From NCBI GenBank assembly GCA_028279945.1, contig JANQMT010000162.1:1-34695 (forward strand): a DNA stretch of 34,695 nt, read 5' to 3'. The stretch is from JAKSCF01 sp028279945. GTDB taxonomy: Bacteria; Bacillota; Clostridia; Peptostreptococcales; JAAYPU01. This document shows positions 24,994 to 33,867 of the stretch, piece by piece. Under the pieces are notes generated by a model. The model made no database searches. It was not told where the DNA came from and saw only the letters and a program-made list of their open reading frames with translations. How positions within the stretch are numbered: position 1 is the first letter of the stretch; each line of letters starts with the position of its first letter. The position numbers and the translations under genes were made by a program.

Positions 24994-26235
24994 ATGTACA
25001 AACGATTTGTTGGTTTAACTTTATGCATTTGCCTGCTGGCCGGTATTCTTATCGGTTGTGGTGCAGAAAAAGAACGAACGTTGATTTTCATTCATTGGGA
25101 TGTGAAAAATAAAGAAGTCTATGAAACCTTGGCTAAAGAATATATGAACGTACATAAAGGGCTAACCGTTGAGGTTCAGCTCATTTCACCGGAAGAATAT
25201 ACGGATATCCTGCTGCAAAGCTTTTCGGATAAAAACATATCGGATGTATTTGCAGTGCCTGTGGATGAAGATTTTGAGGCTTTTATAAACAGCGGCAAGC
25301 TTAGGGATTTAAATAACCGTAAGGTACTGCCGGATGATTACAACAGTGCTCTCCTGCAAATCGGAACCAGAGAAGGTCATGTGTGGGCGATTCCCGTAAC
25401 AGGCAGCGTTCCTGTAGTTTTTTACAATAAAACATTATTTCAACAATATGGGCTGGTGCAGCCCCGAACGATTTCTGATTTTGTGGTAAATTGTTTGATT
25501 TTACAAGAAAAAAATATCCTGCCTTTTGCCATGTCCAGAGATAACAAGGGTGTTTTAAACACTGGGGACTTTGTTGAGGGAATTTTGGCAAACGGTCCTT
25601 GTGATACCGGATTGATGTCTGATGGGGAATTTTTTAACGAAAATACAGAGCTGGATTCCGGATTTTATGATACAGTCGGTCTTGCTTTTGAATTGACAAT
25701 GGGAGATTTGACAGTTAAGAAAGAGGAAAGCGTGGAAGGTCATCAGAAGCTGCTTGAGCAGTTTGCAAACGGCACATGTGCCATGTTTCCCGGCAGTTCC
25801 AATGATATAGAAAAACTTAGGGAGCTTAACTGTGATTTTGATTTTGGATTTTTTTCTATGCCGGGTGCTGATAACTCTCATATCGGGGTATTTAAAGCCG
25901 ATATGATGCTAGGTATTTCAAAAAGCTCGAAGGTTACTTCAGATGCGGAAGGGTTTATCAATTATATGCTTTCTGCAGAAGGTCAAAATCTTTTATGTAA
26001 CGAAGTCGGCAGAATCCCTGTAACAAACCATGTAACAATTTTGGATCCCGATTTAGCGGCTGCACAAGGATTTTTAAATACTCCCGATGGCATGTATCCT
26101 TCAATATTTCAGAGGATATCCAATGATGAGAGAGCAATATGCTTTGAAAAACTGGATATTGTGTTTTCCGATTCGAATATTGTTTTAGATGATTATATGC
26201 TTGATTGGGCAATCAAGCTGAAAGAGATACAGTAA
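24994..26235 (+). CDS. Orphan extracellular solute-binding lipoprotein (family 1 type)
   Basis: A 413-residue lipoprotein: signal peptide and lipobox LIGC with C22, then a periplasmic-binding-protein fold of the family 1 sugar-binding kind (WDVKNKEVYETLAKEYMN, VWAIPVTGSVPVVFYNKTLF, ALEFELTMGDL-like hinge region). No ABC permease or ATPase gene is near. It lies between the TadG-like gene and the vWA protein in the same run of genes, so it may belong to the pilus unit, for instance as a ligand sensor or adhesive receptor, or be a moved piece of a sugar ABC system. RBS AGAGGTGA precedes ATG 24994. Confidence 0.75.
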   Translation: MYKRFVGLTLCICLLAGILIGCGAEKERTLIFIHWDVKNKEVYETLAKEYMNVHKGLTVEVQLISPEEYTDILLQSFSDKNISDVFAVPVDEDFEAFINSGKLRDLNNRKVLPDDYNSALLQIGTREGHVWAIPVTGSVPVVFYNKTLFQQYGLVQPRTISDFVVNCLILQEKNILPFAMSRDNKGVLNTGDFVEGILANGPCDTGLMSDGEFFNENTELDSGFYDTVGLAFELTMGDLTVKKEESVEGHQKLLEQFANGTCAMFPGSSNDIEKLRELNCDFDFGFFSMPGADNSHIGVFKADMMLGISKSSKVTSDAEGFINYMLSAEGQNLLCNEVGRIPVTNHVTILDPDLAAAQGFLNTPDGMYPSIFQRISNDERAICFEKLDIVFSDSNIVLDDYMLDWAIKLKEIQ

Positions 26236-26280
26236 ATTAGGTGTAATATTGACTTTTACACCGGGAAAGGAGATTAATAG

Positions 26281-29034
26281 ATGAATAAAAATTTGAGATT
26301 ATTGATCGTAAGTTTTGTTTTGTTTATTGCTTATGCTGTCATGTTTGCGCCTTCTGTGTTTGCATTAGGTGAGAGCATGGAATTAACCGTTACAACAGTG
26401 ATTGATAATGCGGCGGAATATCCTGCGGAATGTGCCGCACTCTCATCCAATTATTCGGTTGTGCGAATACAAAAAATGAAGAATTCATCCCGAAGCGGTA
26501 ACGAACCCTTAGTAACCACTAGGAAACTATTTAATATTGTAAACAATCAAGAAAGAAAGATTAATTTTGGCAGTTATCATGGTGCAACATGTAATACTTT
26601 TTGGTTTGAGCCCAGTAATTATACGGATGAGCATTTGAGCCTCCACTCTGTGGAATATACTGATGGGGACAACCTAAGATCATACACCTACAGCCCTACA
26701 GGAAACCCTGGGAATCCTAATGCCACTGAACCTATGAACTGGGTTGAAGTCATAGACAGCAGTAAAAAAGCTGCTAGTGTAACACTTCATTTCAGGTACA
26801 ATCCGGACATTGACAGTGTACCTCCGGATCCGGATCCCGAGCCGGATTACAGCAAAAAAATAGATTATCTTGGCGATGGTGATCCAAATCCGGATACAAC
26901 AGTTGACGGAAAAAATGATTACCGGTTGTATCTTGATGCGACAACGCAGCAGGCTGAGGAAGATAACAAAGCGGATATTATCTTTGTTTTAGACGTGAGT
27001 GGTTCTATGAAATATAATATGGGGCCAGGTCAATCAAGAATATCGGTATTGAAATCTACTATGACTAATGCAATCAACAATTTAACGCAAAATCCGAATA
27101 ACCGTATTTCTATTATTAAGTTTGCCACTAACTCGGAGGTTCTAGTATCAAACAGCACAGATAAAGACCAATTAATCAACAGCGTTAAAGGCTTAGATGC
27201 TAACGGTGCTACAAACTATTACCAATCATTACTGGATGCAGAATCAGAAATAAATAATATGATTGGCAGCGATACCCAAAACAGAGAAAAGGTCATTGTT
27301 TTTATAACCGATGGAGAGCCAACAAATTCTAGACCCGTTGGAGCAAGTAATGCGTATGCAGGTCTGGTCTATGCGCACAATGCCACACAGCAGCTTGGCA
27401 ATGTTGACAGATTTTTTTCCATATTCATCGGACATGACTCAGGAAGTGCCTCCAAACTTCAAACACTTACCCAGATGGTTAATGTTAATAAAGAAAAATT
27501 TATGGTTCAGGCTTCCAGCTCGGATCAAGTGTCCGATACATTAGATCGTTTTATGTCTAAGATGAGTAATTCCCTCTACAATGTTACGATTTCAGATGAA
27601 CTCTCTCCATATGTTGCTTATACGGGAGAACTGAAGGTAACGCGGACTACGGGAAATGAAGAGCCTGTTACTTTGAAGTCGGGAATTCATTATTCTATCA
27701 GCACCGAAGCAAGCGGACCTTCCATACAATTACTGGAGGCGACAATACCGGACAGCAAGTATACCATGTCATTTAATGTGAGAAGCAGTGAAGAGGCATT
27801 TGATTACTATGACTTAAATCAAAGCTATCCAAATGTTGGTGATGCAGGTACCGATTACGAAAACAATGTTACCAGCTCAGGGCAACCGGGTTTTTATTCC
27901 AACATTTCCGCTGCTTTGAAATATTCTTTTGGCGGAAATGGATCTGCGGAAAAAGTATATGATAAACCAGTGGTGCAGGTTGTGGAACCTGAAGCTGTTT
28001 CATTCGAAATCCAGGCAAGAAAGCAATTGACCGGCAAAGATTTGGAGGAGGGAATGTTCACCTTTGAACTGATAAGGGTGAATGATAATGGCGACGTCGT
28101 CGTTGGGACAGTTGCCAATGATGCACATGGCTTTATTACATTTGATTCACTCGTATTGAATAAGCCGGGTACGTATACCTACAAAATCAAGGAAGTGATT
28201 CCCCAAACTCCACAGCCCGGAATGACCTATGACAGCAAAATCATTCAGGTTATGGTGGAGGTAACGAGATCTGTTGATGATTTAGTTGCAGAAGTAAGAT
28301 ATCCTTCTGAAACCGTATTTGTTAATACCTATACACCACAGCCGGTTTCTGTAATTTTAGAAGTAAACAAGGAATTGACAGGACGGGCTTTGACAGCAGG
28401 GATGTTTGATTTTTCTTTACTTGAAGAATCCGGAGTATCTATAGAGACGGTGTCTAACACTGCGGCAGGCAAAGTTCAATTTTCGCCGCTTACTTTTACT
28501 AAGGCCGACGTTTATAACTATACGATAAAGGAATCTTTGCCCATTCCAGCGAACCCTAACATTGAGTACGATCTTAAAATTATTAATGCCAAAATTACCG
28601 TTACGGATAAAGACGGTGCTTTGACTGCAAATGTTCAATATACACCGGATGCGACCTTCCGTAATAAATATACTTATCCGCCGTTGAGTGCAAGTATTGA
28701 GTTAAAAAAAGTGCTTACAGGTATGCAGCTAACTACCGGGCTGTTTGAATTTGAGCTAAAGGATGAGGCTACAGGCTCGACCATAACGGAAAAAAACCGG
28801 TCAGATGGAACGATTTCTTTTGATTTAACTTATACAAATCCTGGAACTCATACTTACACAATTAAAGAGGTTATTCCGACATCACCCAATAAATATATGA
28901 CTTATGATGAGAAAACCATTGAGGTAACGGTCAAAATAGAGGAGGATGATTCCGGAAAGCTTGTTACTGAAGTTACTTATCCAGACGACCCAGTTTTCTA
29001 TAACAGTTATAAGGTGCGCGGAGGTATTTGGTAG
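26281..29034 (+). CDS. Secreted vWA protein with three isopeptide-type pilin repeats
   Basis: A 917-residue protein with a signal peptide (FVLFIAYAVMFAPSVFA), a unique N-terminal region (about 30-195), a Pro/Asp linker (DSVPPDPDPEPD), and a vWA domain with an intact MIDAS: D238-x-S240-x-S242, T311 and D344. Three repeats of about 100 residues follow, each with the residues of Spy0128/FctA-type isopeptide pilin domains: K581, E638, N682; K697, E751, N795; K810, E863, N908. Lys-Asn spacing is 101, 98 and 98. The protein ends FYNSYKVRGGIW with no LPXTG motif or C-terminal anchor. It probably works as a pilus tip or matrix-binding adhesin; this function is inferred. Confidence 0.85.
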   Translation: MNKNLRLLIVSFVLFIAYAVMFAPSVFALGESMELTVTTVIDNAAEYPAECAALSSNYSVVRIQKMKNSSRSGNEPLVTTRKLFNIVNNQERKINFGSYHGATCNTFWFEPSNYTDEHLSLHSVEYTDGDNLRSYTYSPTGNPGNPNATEPMNWVEVIDSSKKAASVTLHFRYNPDIDSVPPDPDPEPDYSKKIDYLGDGDPNPDTTVDGKNDYRLYLDATTQQAEEDNKADIIFVLDVSGSMKYNMGPGQSRISVLKSTMTNAINNLTQNPNNRISIIKFATNSEVLVSNSTDKDQLINSVKGLDANGATNYYQSLLDAESEINNMIGSDTQNREKVIVFITDGEPTNSRPVGASNAYAGLVYAHNATQQLGNVDRFFSIFIGHDSGSASKLQTLTQMVNVNKEKFMVQASSSDQVSDTLDRFMSKMSNSLYNVTISDELSPYVAYTGELKVTRTTGNEEPVTLKSGIHYSISTEASGPSIQLLEATIPDSKYTMSFNVRSSEEAFDYYDLNQSYPNVGDAGTDYENNVTSSGQPGFYSNISAALKYSFGGNGSAEKVYDKPVVQVVEPEAVSFEIQARKQLTGKDLEEGMFTFELIRVNDNGDVVVGTVANDAHGFITFDSLVLNKPGTYTYKIKEVIPQTPQPGMTYDSKIIQVMVEVTRSVDDLVAEVRYPSETVFVNTYTPQPVSVILEVNKELTGRALTAGMFDFSLLEESGVSIETVSNTAAGKVQFSPLTFTKADVYNYTIKESLPIPANPNIEYDLKIINAKITVTDKDGALTANVQYTPDATFRNKYTYPPLSASIELKKVLTGMQLTTGLFEFELKDEATGSTITEKNRSDGTISFDLTYTNPGTHTYTIKEVIPTSPNKYMTYDEKTIEVTVKIEEDDSGKLVTEVTYPDDPVFYNSYKVRGGIW

Positions 29035-29094
29035 TCATAAGATGAAGTGCATCAGTTTAGTAAAGTTAGCTTAACCTTGAAGGAGGACAAATTT

Positions 29095-30744
29095 ATGGAA
29101 CAAGAAATGGTACAAGTGTTTGCAACATCAAAATGGATATTCTTATTTACTTCTTTTTACTGTGTCGTAATTATTGGAGTAGGTTTTTATTATTCAAACC
29201 GTGTTAATGAAGACGAAGATCTCGTACTGGCGAGTCGTAGTATGACACTACCCTTTTTGATTTCTTCTGTCGTTGCGACTTGGATTGGAGCAGGTGTTGT
29301 AATGGGTGCAGCTACTGAAGCTTTTACATTTGGATTTCAAGGCATCATATTTGACCCGATTGCGCCAATGTTAACATTGATTATATTAGGTTTGTTTATT
29401 GCACATAAAATCAGAAAAGCCAAGTATACAACGGTTGTAGATTTTTATATAAGTCGATACAGTAAACGGTTATCAGGTATTTTTGTTGTGTTACAGCTTT
29501 TATCGGGCATGGCTTGGCAGGCAGGGCAATTGGTAGCTTTAGGTGTCATTATTTCACTTACTATAGGAGTACCTGCTGATACAGCAACGATAATAGGTGC
29601 AGGTGTCGTCATTATGGTCACTTGGTTTGGTGGATTACATGCTTTATCAAGATTGGATATGCTGGCACTGGTATTAATCTTAACCGGGTTAGTCGTTATG
29701 CTTCCTTATGCATTTGGACATGAAGCAGTGGGCGGTATCAGCGGATTTTTACAAAATGCAAGCAACTGGAGTGAACTGCCTGCATTCTCCGTTGGTTATA
29801 GTAATGCATTAGATGCGGCAGGCGATACCTATGGTTATATGTGGTATACAGGCATACTGGGCGTTACTTATCTGATTGCAGCTTGGAGTTGTGTTACGAT
29901 GGGTGATTTAAGTTGTACGACGCTGACTTTAAGAGCATTAGCGGCAAAAGACGAAAAAACAGCTTCAAGAGGCTTTGTGATTGGTGGTGCTGTGTATCTG
30001 GCCATCGGAATGATTCCTGTAATATTGGGTATGTGTGTCTACATGATCAATCCTGATTTTCCTATATTACAAGCGGATTACCTATTGCCATGGTTTGCGG
30101 ATTCCTTCATACCCGGATGGGCAGCCGTATTATTTATTGTTTCACTGGCTGCTGCAATTATGAGTACAACAGGAGACAATTTATTAGGAGATGCAACTAT
30201 TATCGGTCATAATTTTGCTAAATTCTATAAACCGGACATGTCACCAAAGCAAGTATTAATAATTATTAGGCTGGTTATACCTTTTGTAGCTTTGGCAGCT
30301 TTGGCAATCGGATTATATTTCCAATCCATATACAAACTTGTTGTATTTGCAGGAGCGTTGCTATTCCCAACCATGACGGCCAGCTATCTGGGTGGATTGT
30401 TCTGGAAAAAAGGAAATAGCATAGGCGCATTTTGTTCATTCATTTCAGGTGTTGTATCTTGGTCATTAGGATGCTTTTTCCTATATGCGATTATTGCAGA
30501 GCAAAACTGGATCGAGCTTGAAGTTGGAGGTGTAGTAAAAGAGATATTAATGCAAGATTGGGCAATGTGGGATACGATTTATGTAGCATCAGTACCGGCA
30601 TTTATTATTAGTGTAATTGTTTATGTAGTGGTATCTTTGACTACTCAAAAAATTGATCCGCCAAAGCCTTTTGTTGATGTAGATGGGAATCCGGTAGAAA
30701 GCGGACTTTTCCCATGGTCTGAGAATAACAAAAGTGCTGCATAA
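29095..30744 (+). CDS. Sodium:solute symporter family transporter
   Basis: A 549-residue membrane protein with about 13 helices and SSS-family features: an N-terminal helix followed by EDLVLASRSMTLPFLISSVVA, VATWIGAGVVMGAATEAF, and AAAIMSTTGDNLLGDATII. It couples sodium entry to uptake of a small solute; the substrate cannot be predicted. ATG 29095 follows AGGAGG (29081-29086); upstream in-frame starts lack a ribosome site. It lies 60 bases after the vWA gene and ends before a terminator, so it may be read with the pilus locus, but no functional link is evident. Confidence 0.88.
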   Translation: MEQEMVQVFATSKWIFLFTSFYCVVIIGVGFYYSNRVNEDEDLVLASRSMTLPFLISSVVATWIGAGVVMGAATEAFTFGFQGIIFDPIAPMLTLIILGLFIAHKIRKAKYTTVVDFYISRYSKRLSGIFVVLQLLSGMAWQAGQLVALGVIISLTIGVPADTATIIGAGVVIMVTWFGGLHALSRLDMLALVLILTGLVVMLPYAFGHEAVGGISGFLQNASNWSELPAFSVGYSNALDAAGDTYGYMWYTGILGVTYLIAAWSCVTMGDLSCTTLTLRALAAKDEKTASRGFVIGGAVYLAIGMIPVILGMCVYMINPDFPILQADYLLPWFADSFIPGWAAVLFIVSLAAAIMSTTGDNLLGDATIIGHNFAKFYKPDMSPKQVLIIIRLVIPFVALAALAIGLYFQSIYKLVVFAGALLFPTMTASYLGGLFWKKGNSIGAFCSFISGVVSWSLGCFFLYAIIAEQNWIELEVGGVVKEILMQDWAMWDTIYVASVPAFIISVIVYVVVSLTTQKIDPPKPFVDVDGNPVESGLFPWSENNKSAA

Positions 30745-30790
30745 ATATAGGTGAGTATTTAAAAGCTTTTGAATAAAATATTAAACGAAG

Positions 30791-30821
30791 CCGGTAAAAA
30801 ATTATTTTTACCGGTTTTTTT
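30791..30821 (+). terminator. Intrinsic terminator after the symporter gene
   Basis: CCGGTAAAAA (30791-30800) and TTTTTACCGG form a 10-bp stem with an ATTA-type loop and a T run. It marks the right end of the accessory block. Confidence 0.9.
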
Positions 30822-30825
30822 CATG

Positions 30826-30863
30826 TTGTGACAATTGGATAAAAGATAATGATAATCATTAGG
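30826..30863 (+). promoter_or_regulatory. Fur-box-like site overlapping a possible promoter
   Basis: GATAATGATAATCATTAGG (30845-30863) matches the classical Fur box GATAATGATWATCATTATC at 17 of 19 positions. TTGTGA (30826-30831) upstream and GATAAT (30851-30856) within the box could be -35 and -10 elements with a long 19-base spacer. No iron-related gene lies downstream before rph at 31039. The gap to rph otherwise holds only a 25-codon frame without a ribosome site. Confidence 0.5.
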
Positions 30864-31038
30864 TTGCTGTAAAACTTGGGAGTATTAGGCGTTTTGATGA
30901 ATAATCTGCATTTAAATATGGATAAGATAATGAAAAATCATAACAACTATGATACAATACAGAATGTGTTTTAAATGACATTTCTACCATTATCCATAAA
31001 AAAATGGGTCATTTTAAAACAGCAAGGAGGAATAAATA

Positions 31039-31785
31039 ATGGAAAAACATAGAGGTGACGGACGAAAGTTTGATGATATTAGAGAAATAAAGATAACCAA
31101 TAATTACTTAATGCATGCAGAAGGAGCCGTTTTAATTGAAATGGGTGACACTAAAGTGATTTGTACGGCATCAGTTGAAGAAAAAGTACCCCCCTTCCTT
31201 AAGGGATTAGGTGAAGGTTGGATCACTGCTGAGTATGGCATGCTGCCTCGTTCTACTGAAGTAAGGAAAATAAGAGATTCAAGCAGGGGAAAGGTTGATG
31301 GCAGAACTCAAGAGATTCAGAGGTTAATTGGACGAGCATTACGCTCAGCCGTTAATCTAAAAAAGCTTGGAGAGAGAACGATATGGATAGACTGTGACGT
31401 TATACAAGCAGATGGGGGAACAAGAACTGCGTCCATAACAGGTGCTTTTATCGCTCTTGTTGAAGCGTTAAAGAAATTACATAAAAAAGGACAAATCAAT
31501 AACATGCCTATTGAGAATTTTGTATCAGCTATTAGTATAGGCATTGTAGATGATCAAATTATGCTGGATTTGTGTTATTCAGAAGATTCAAAAGCACAAG
31601 TTGATATGAATGTTGTTATGACGGATAAAGGAGAATTTATAGAGGTACAAGGTACAGGTGAGACATCTCCGTTTAATAGCAGAGAGCTTTCCGATATGCT
31701 TTTTCTAGCAGAAAAAGGATGTAAGATGCTTTTTAGGAAGCAAAAAGATATTACAGGAGAATTAAACCAAGATTATTCACGATAA
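31039..31785 (+). CDS. rph: Ribonuclease PH
   Basis: A 248-residue phosphorolytic 3'-5' exoribonuclease that trims tRNA precursors. The N-terminus RGDGRKFDDIREIKITNNYL, the phosphate-binding region with RGKVDGRTQEIQRLIGRALR, and DVIQADGGTRTASITGAF are conserved; length is usual. AAGGAGGA precedes ATG 31039. It starts the conserved rph-rdgB-yfcE cluster that follows gerM in Bacillus. Confidence 0.96.
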   Translation: MEKHRGDGRKFDDIREIKITNNYLMHAEGAVLIEMGDTKVICTASVEEKVPPFLKGLGEGWITAEYGMLPRSTEVRKIRDSSRGKVDGRTQEIQRLIGRALRSAVNLKKLGERTIWIDCDVIQADGGTRTASITGAFIALVEALKKLHKKGQINNMPIENFVSAISIGIVDDQIMLDLCYSEDSKAQVDMNVVMTDKGEFIEVQGTGETSPFNSRELSDMLFLAEKGCKMLFRKQKDITGELNQDYSR

Positions 31786-31835
31786 ACTTTTATGCAGTTT
31801 CCATGAATAATCTAGATTAAAGTTGGAGGTGGCGT

Positions 31836-32444
31836 ATGATTATAGCAGCTACTAAGAATAAGCATAAGCTGGAAGAAATGGAGCATATATTAAAAAAATT
31901 TAATATACAGCTACAATCCATTGATGCGGCAGGATATTCACATGTGGATGTGATAGAGGATGGCAATACCTTTGAAGAAAATTCTATGAAGAAGGCCAAA
32001 ACCATTATGCAATTGAGTGGTAAGCCGGTGATAGCAGATGACTCAGGCTTAGAAGTAAAAGCCCTTGACGGCAGACCCGGTGTTTTTTCGGCAAGATACT
32101 CCGGAGAAAATGCAACAGACCAAGATAATAACAAAAAATTATTATTGGAGCTTAAAGGCCAAAAGGATAGAAGTGCAAAATTTGTATCCGTCATTTCCCT
32201 TGCGTTTCCGGATGGTAAAAAGATATCCGTAAGAGGAGAGTGTAACGGAACCATTGGATATGCAGAAAAAGGCAGCAATGGTTTTGGGTATGATCCACTT
32301 TTTGTTGCAGATGACTATGGTAAAACCTTTGCTGAATTAGACAGCGAGATCAAAAATACCATAAGCCATAGAGCTAATGCGTTAAAAAAACTTAAAGAAG
32401 TGTTAGATAGAGAGAAATATTTTAAGGAATTTATAAATGATTAG
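31836..32444 (+). CDS. rdgB: dITP/XTP pyrophosphatase (RdgB/HAM1)
   Basis: A 202-residue house-cleaning nucleotide pyrophosphatase that hydrolyses dITP, ITP and XTP to monophosphates. The start IIAATKNKHKLEEME, the ADDSGLEVKALDGRPGVFSA active-site block, GYDPLFV and SHRANALKKL are diagnostic. AGGTGG precedes ATG 31836. It follows rph by 50 bases and precedes the phosphoesterase gene, as in Bacillus. Confidence 0.95.
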   Translation: MIIAATKNKHKLEEMEHILKKFNIQLQSIDAAGYSHVDVIEDGNTFEENSMKKAKTIMQLSGKPVIADDSGLEVKALDGRPGVFSARYSGENATDQDNNKKLLLELKGQKDRSAKFVSVISLAFPDGKKISVRGECNGTIGYAEKGSNGFGYDPLFVADDYGKTFAELDSEIKNTISHRANALKKLKEVLDREKYFKEFIND

Positions 32445-32458
32445 ATATAGGTGATGAA

Positions 32459-32941
32459 GTGAAAATAATGGTTATCAGTGATACCCATGGACGTTTTGAT
32501 AGAGTTATTAATCAGTATAATAAAATTAAAGGGATTGACAAAATTATTCATCTAGGGGATTACTATAAAGACGCTAAAAAAATACAAAAACTTGTTAATG
32601 TTGAAGTTATTGCAGTAAAAGGTAACTTAGATGCTCAGCTAGGACAAACACCAAATAAAATATTACATATTGATGGTCATTCTATTTTGTTGACACATGG
32701 GCATCTAGAAGATGTCAAATCGGGCTTGACTAAGCTTTATTATAAATCTTTAAGCTTATCTTGTGATATAGCTTTATTTGGTCACACCCATATACCGACT
32801 AAATTGCAAAGCGACGGTATTATGTTATTAAATCCTGGAAGCTTAACAATTCCAAAAGGAGGAAGTGAGCCATCTTTTGCTTTGTTAAATTTTGACGGTA
32901 ATGGAAAATACTCTGCTGAACTAATTTGTCCGGATATTTAA
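32459..32941 (+). CDS. Metallophosphoesterase of the YfcE/MJ0936 type
   Basis: A 160-residue phosphodiesterase with the complete dimetal motif set: VISDTHG, HLGD, KGNLD, LTHGH and FGHTH. Homologues are the Bacillus YsnB and E. coli YfcE proteins, which hydrolyse model phosphodiesters; the natural substrate is unsettled. GTG 32459 follows AGGTGATG, 14 bases after rdgB. Confidence 0.9.
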   Translation: MKIMVISDTHGRFDRVINQYNKIKGIDKIIHLGDYYKDAKKIQKLVNVEVIAVKGNLDAQLGQTPNKILHIDGHSILLTHGHLEDVKSGLTKLYYKSLSLSCDIALFGHTHIPTKLQSDGIMLLNPGSLTIPKGGSEPSFALLNFDGNGKYSAELICPDI

Positions 32942-33023
32942 ATTCTTAATATTAATCATGTAATATATTTATTAAACACATAATAACAATATAGATATAT
33001 TATAAATATAGGTGGTTTGGACT

Positions 33024-33863
33024 ATGAGTATAAATAAAGAAAGAATTAAAAGAGGGGCATTATATATATTAAAAAGTATGAATGATCCTTACTATGCCGG
33101 TGTTGCAGCAGAGCTTGCTTTTTTCTTTCTACTCTCTATTGTTCCTACTGTTGTACTATTAGGAATTGTGTCCGGATTGTTTTCTGTTTCTTTAAATTTC
33201 ATTGTTGAGATTGTACAGATATACACACCACAAGAATTTTATGAGTTGATTAGCCCTTATCTTATTCCGAGGAAGTATGGAAATTTAAGTGTTATTTTTT
33301 TTGTTTTTTCTTTATGGCTGGCATCACGTGGTTTCTTTGCGGTTATCAGAATTTCAAATTATGCCTATGGTATTAAAATGGAGGGACATTTTAAGTTAGC
33401 CGAAAGAATTAAAGCAATGAAAATTACTTTGCTTCTTGTATTTATGATTATATTTGGTTTGCTTATTATCATCTACGGCAGGTTTATCGGAGAATTTATT
33501 TCTAACCATTCATCTTCTTTGTTTAATACTCCATTTAGAATCCATGATATGCTGTATATTTTAAGATGGCCTTTTGCGTTTGTAGTCTTTTATTGGATCA
33601 TGATGTATATCTACTCTAGGTCTAATAATGAAACCATTCCATTTAAAAGAGTAAGACCTGGGGCTTTGTTTTCCACAATAGGTATATTATTTGCCTCATT
33701 AGTTTTCTCATATTATGCTTCAAATTTTGCAAAATACGATATACTTTATGGGAGTATAGCCAATGTTATCAGCTTAATGCTTTGGTTTTATTTAATAGGA
33801 TATGTTATTGTTCTGGGGATACATATTAATATTGCATATGATAAATATTTTAGAAAAAGGTGA
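33024..33863 (+). CDS. YihY/BrkB-family membrane protein
   Basis: A 279-residue integral membrane protein with about six helices, beginning SINKERIKRGALYILKSM and containing AAELAFFFLLSIVPTVVLLG, the typical YihY/BrkB start. The family was once taken for RNase BN; its function is not established. ATG 33024 is preceded by AGGTGG (33010-33015). It lies directly before the crcB pair (four bases), so the three may be co-transcribed. Confidence 0.85.
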   Translation: MSINKERIKRGALYILKSMNDPYYAGVAAELAFFFLLSIVPTVVLLGIVSGLFSVSLNFIVEIVQIYTPQEFYELISPYLIPRKYGNLSVIFFVFSLWLASRGFFAVIRISNYAYGIKMEGHFKLAERIKAMKITLLLVFMIIFGLLIIIYGRFIGEFISNHSSSLFNTPFRIHDMLYILRWPFAFVVFYWIMMYIYSRSNNETIPFKRVRPGALFSTIGILFASLVFSYYASNFAKYDILYGSIANVISLMLWFYLIGYVIVLGIHINIAYDKYFRKR

Positions 33864-33867
33864 TGAA

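Noticed and set aside
30897..30974. 25-codon frame downstream of the Fur-box-like site
   Set aside because: No ribosome site and AT-rich composition; chance frame.
31817..32278. Open frame of 153 codons on the minus strand
   Set aside because: It is antisense to rdgB, whose conserved motifs are complete on the + strand; no ribosome site or family features.
32942..33867. Fluoride riboswitch for the crcB pair
   Set aside because: The conserved pseudoknot sequence is not seen before the BrkB gene or the first crcB gene.
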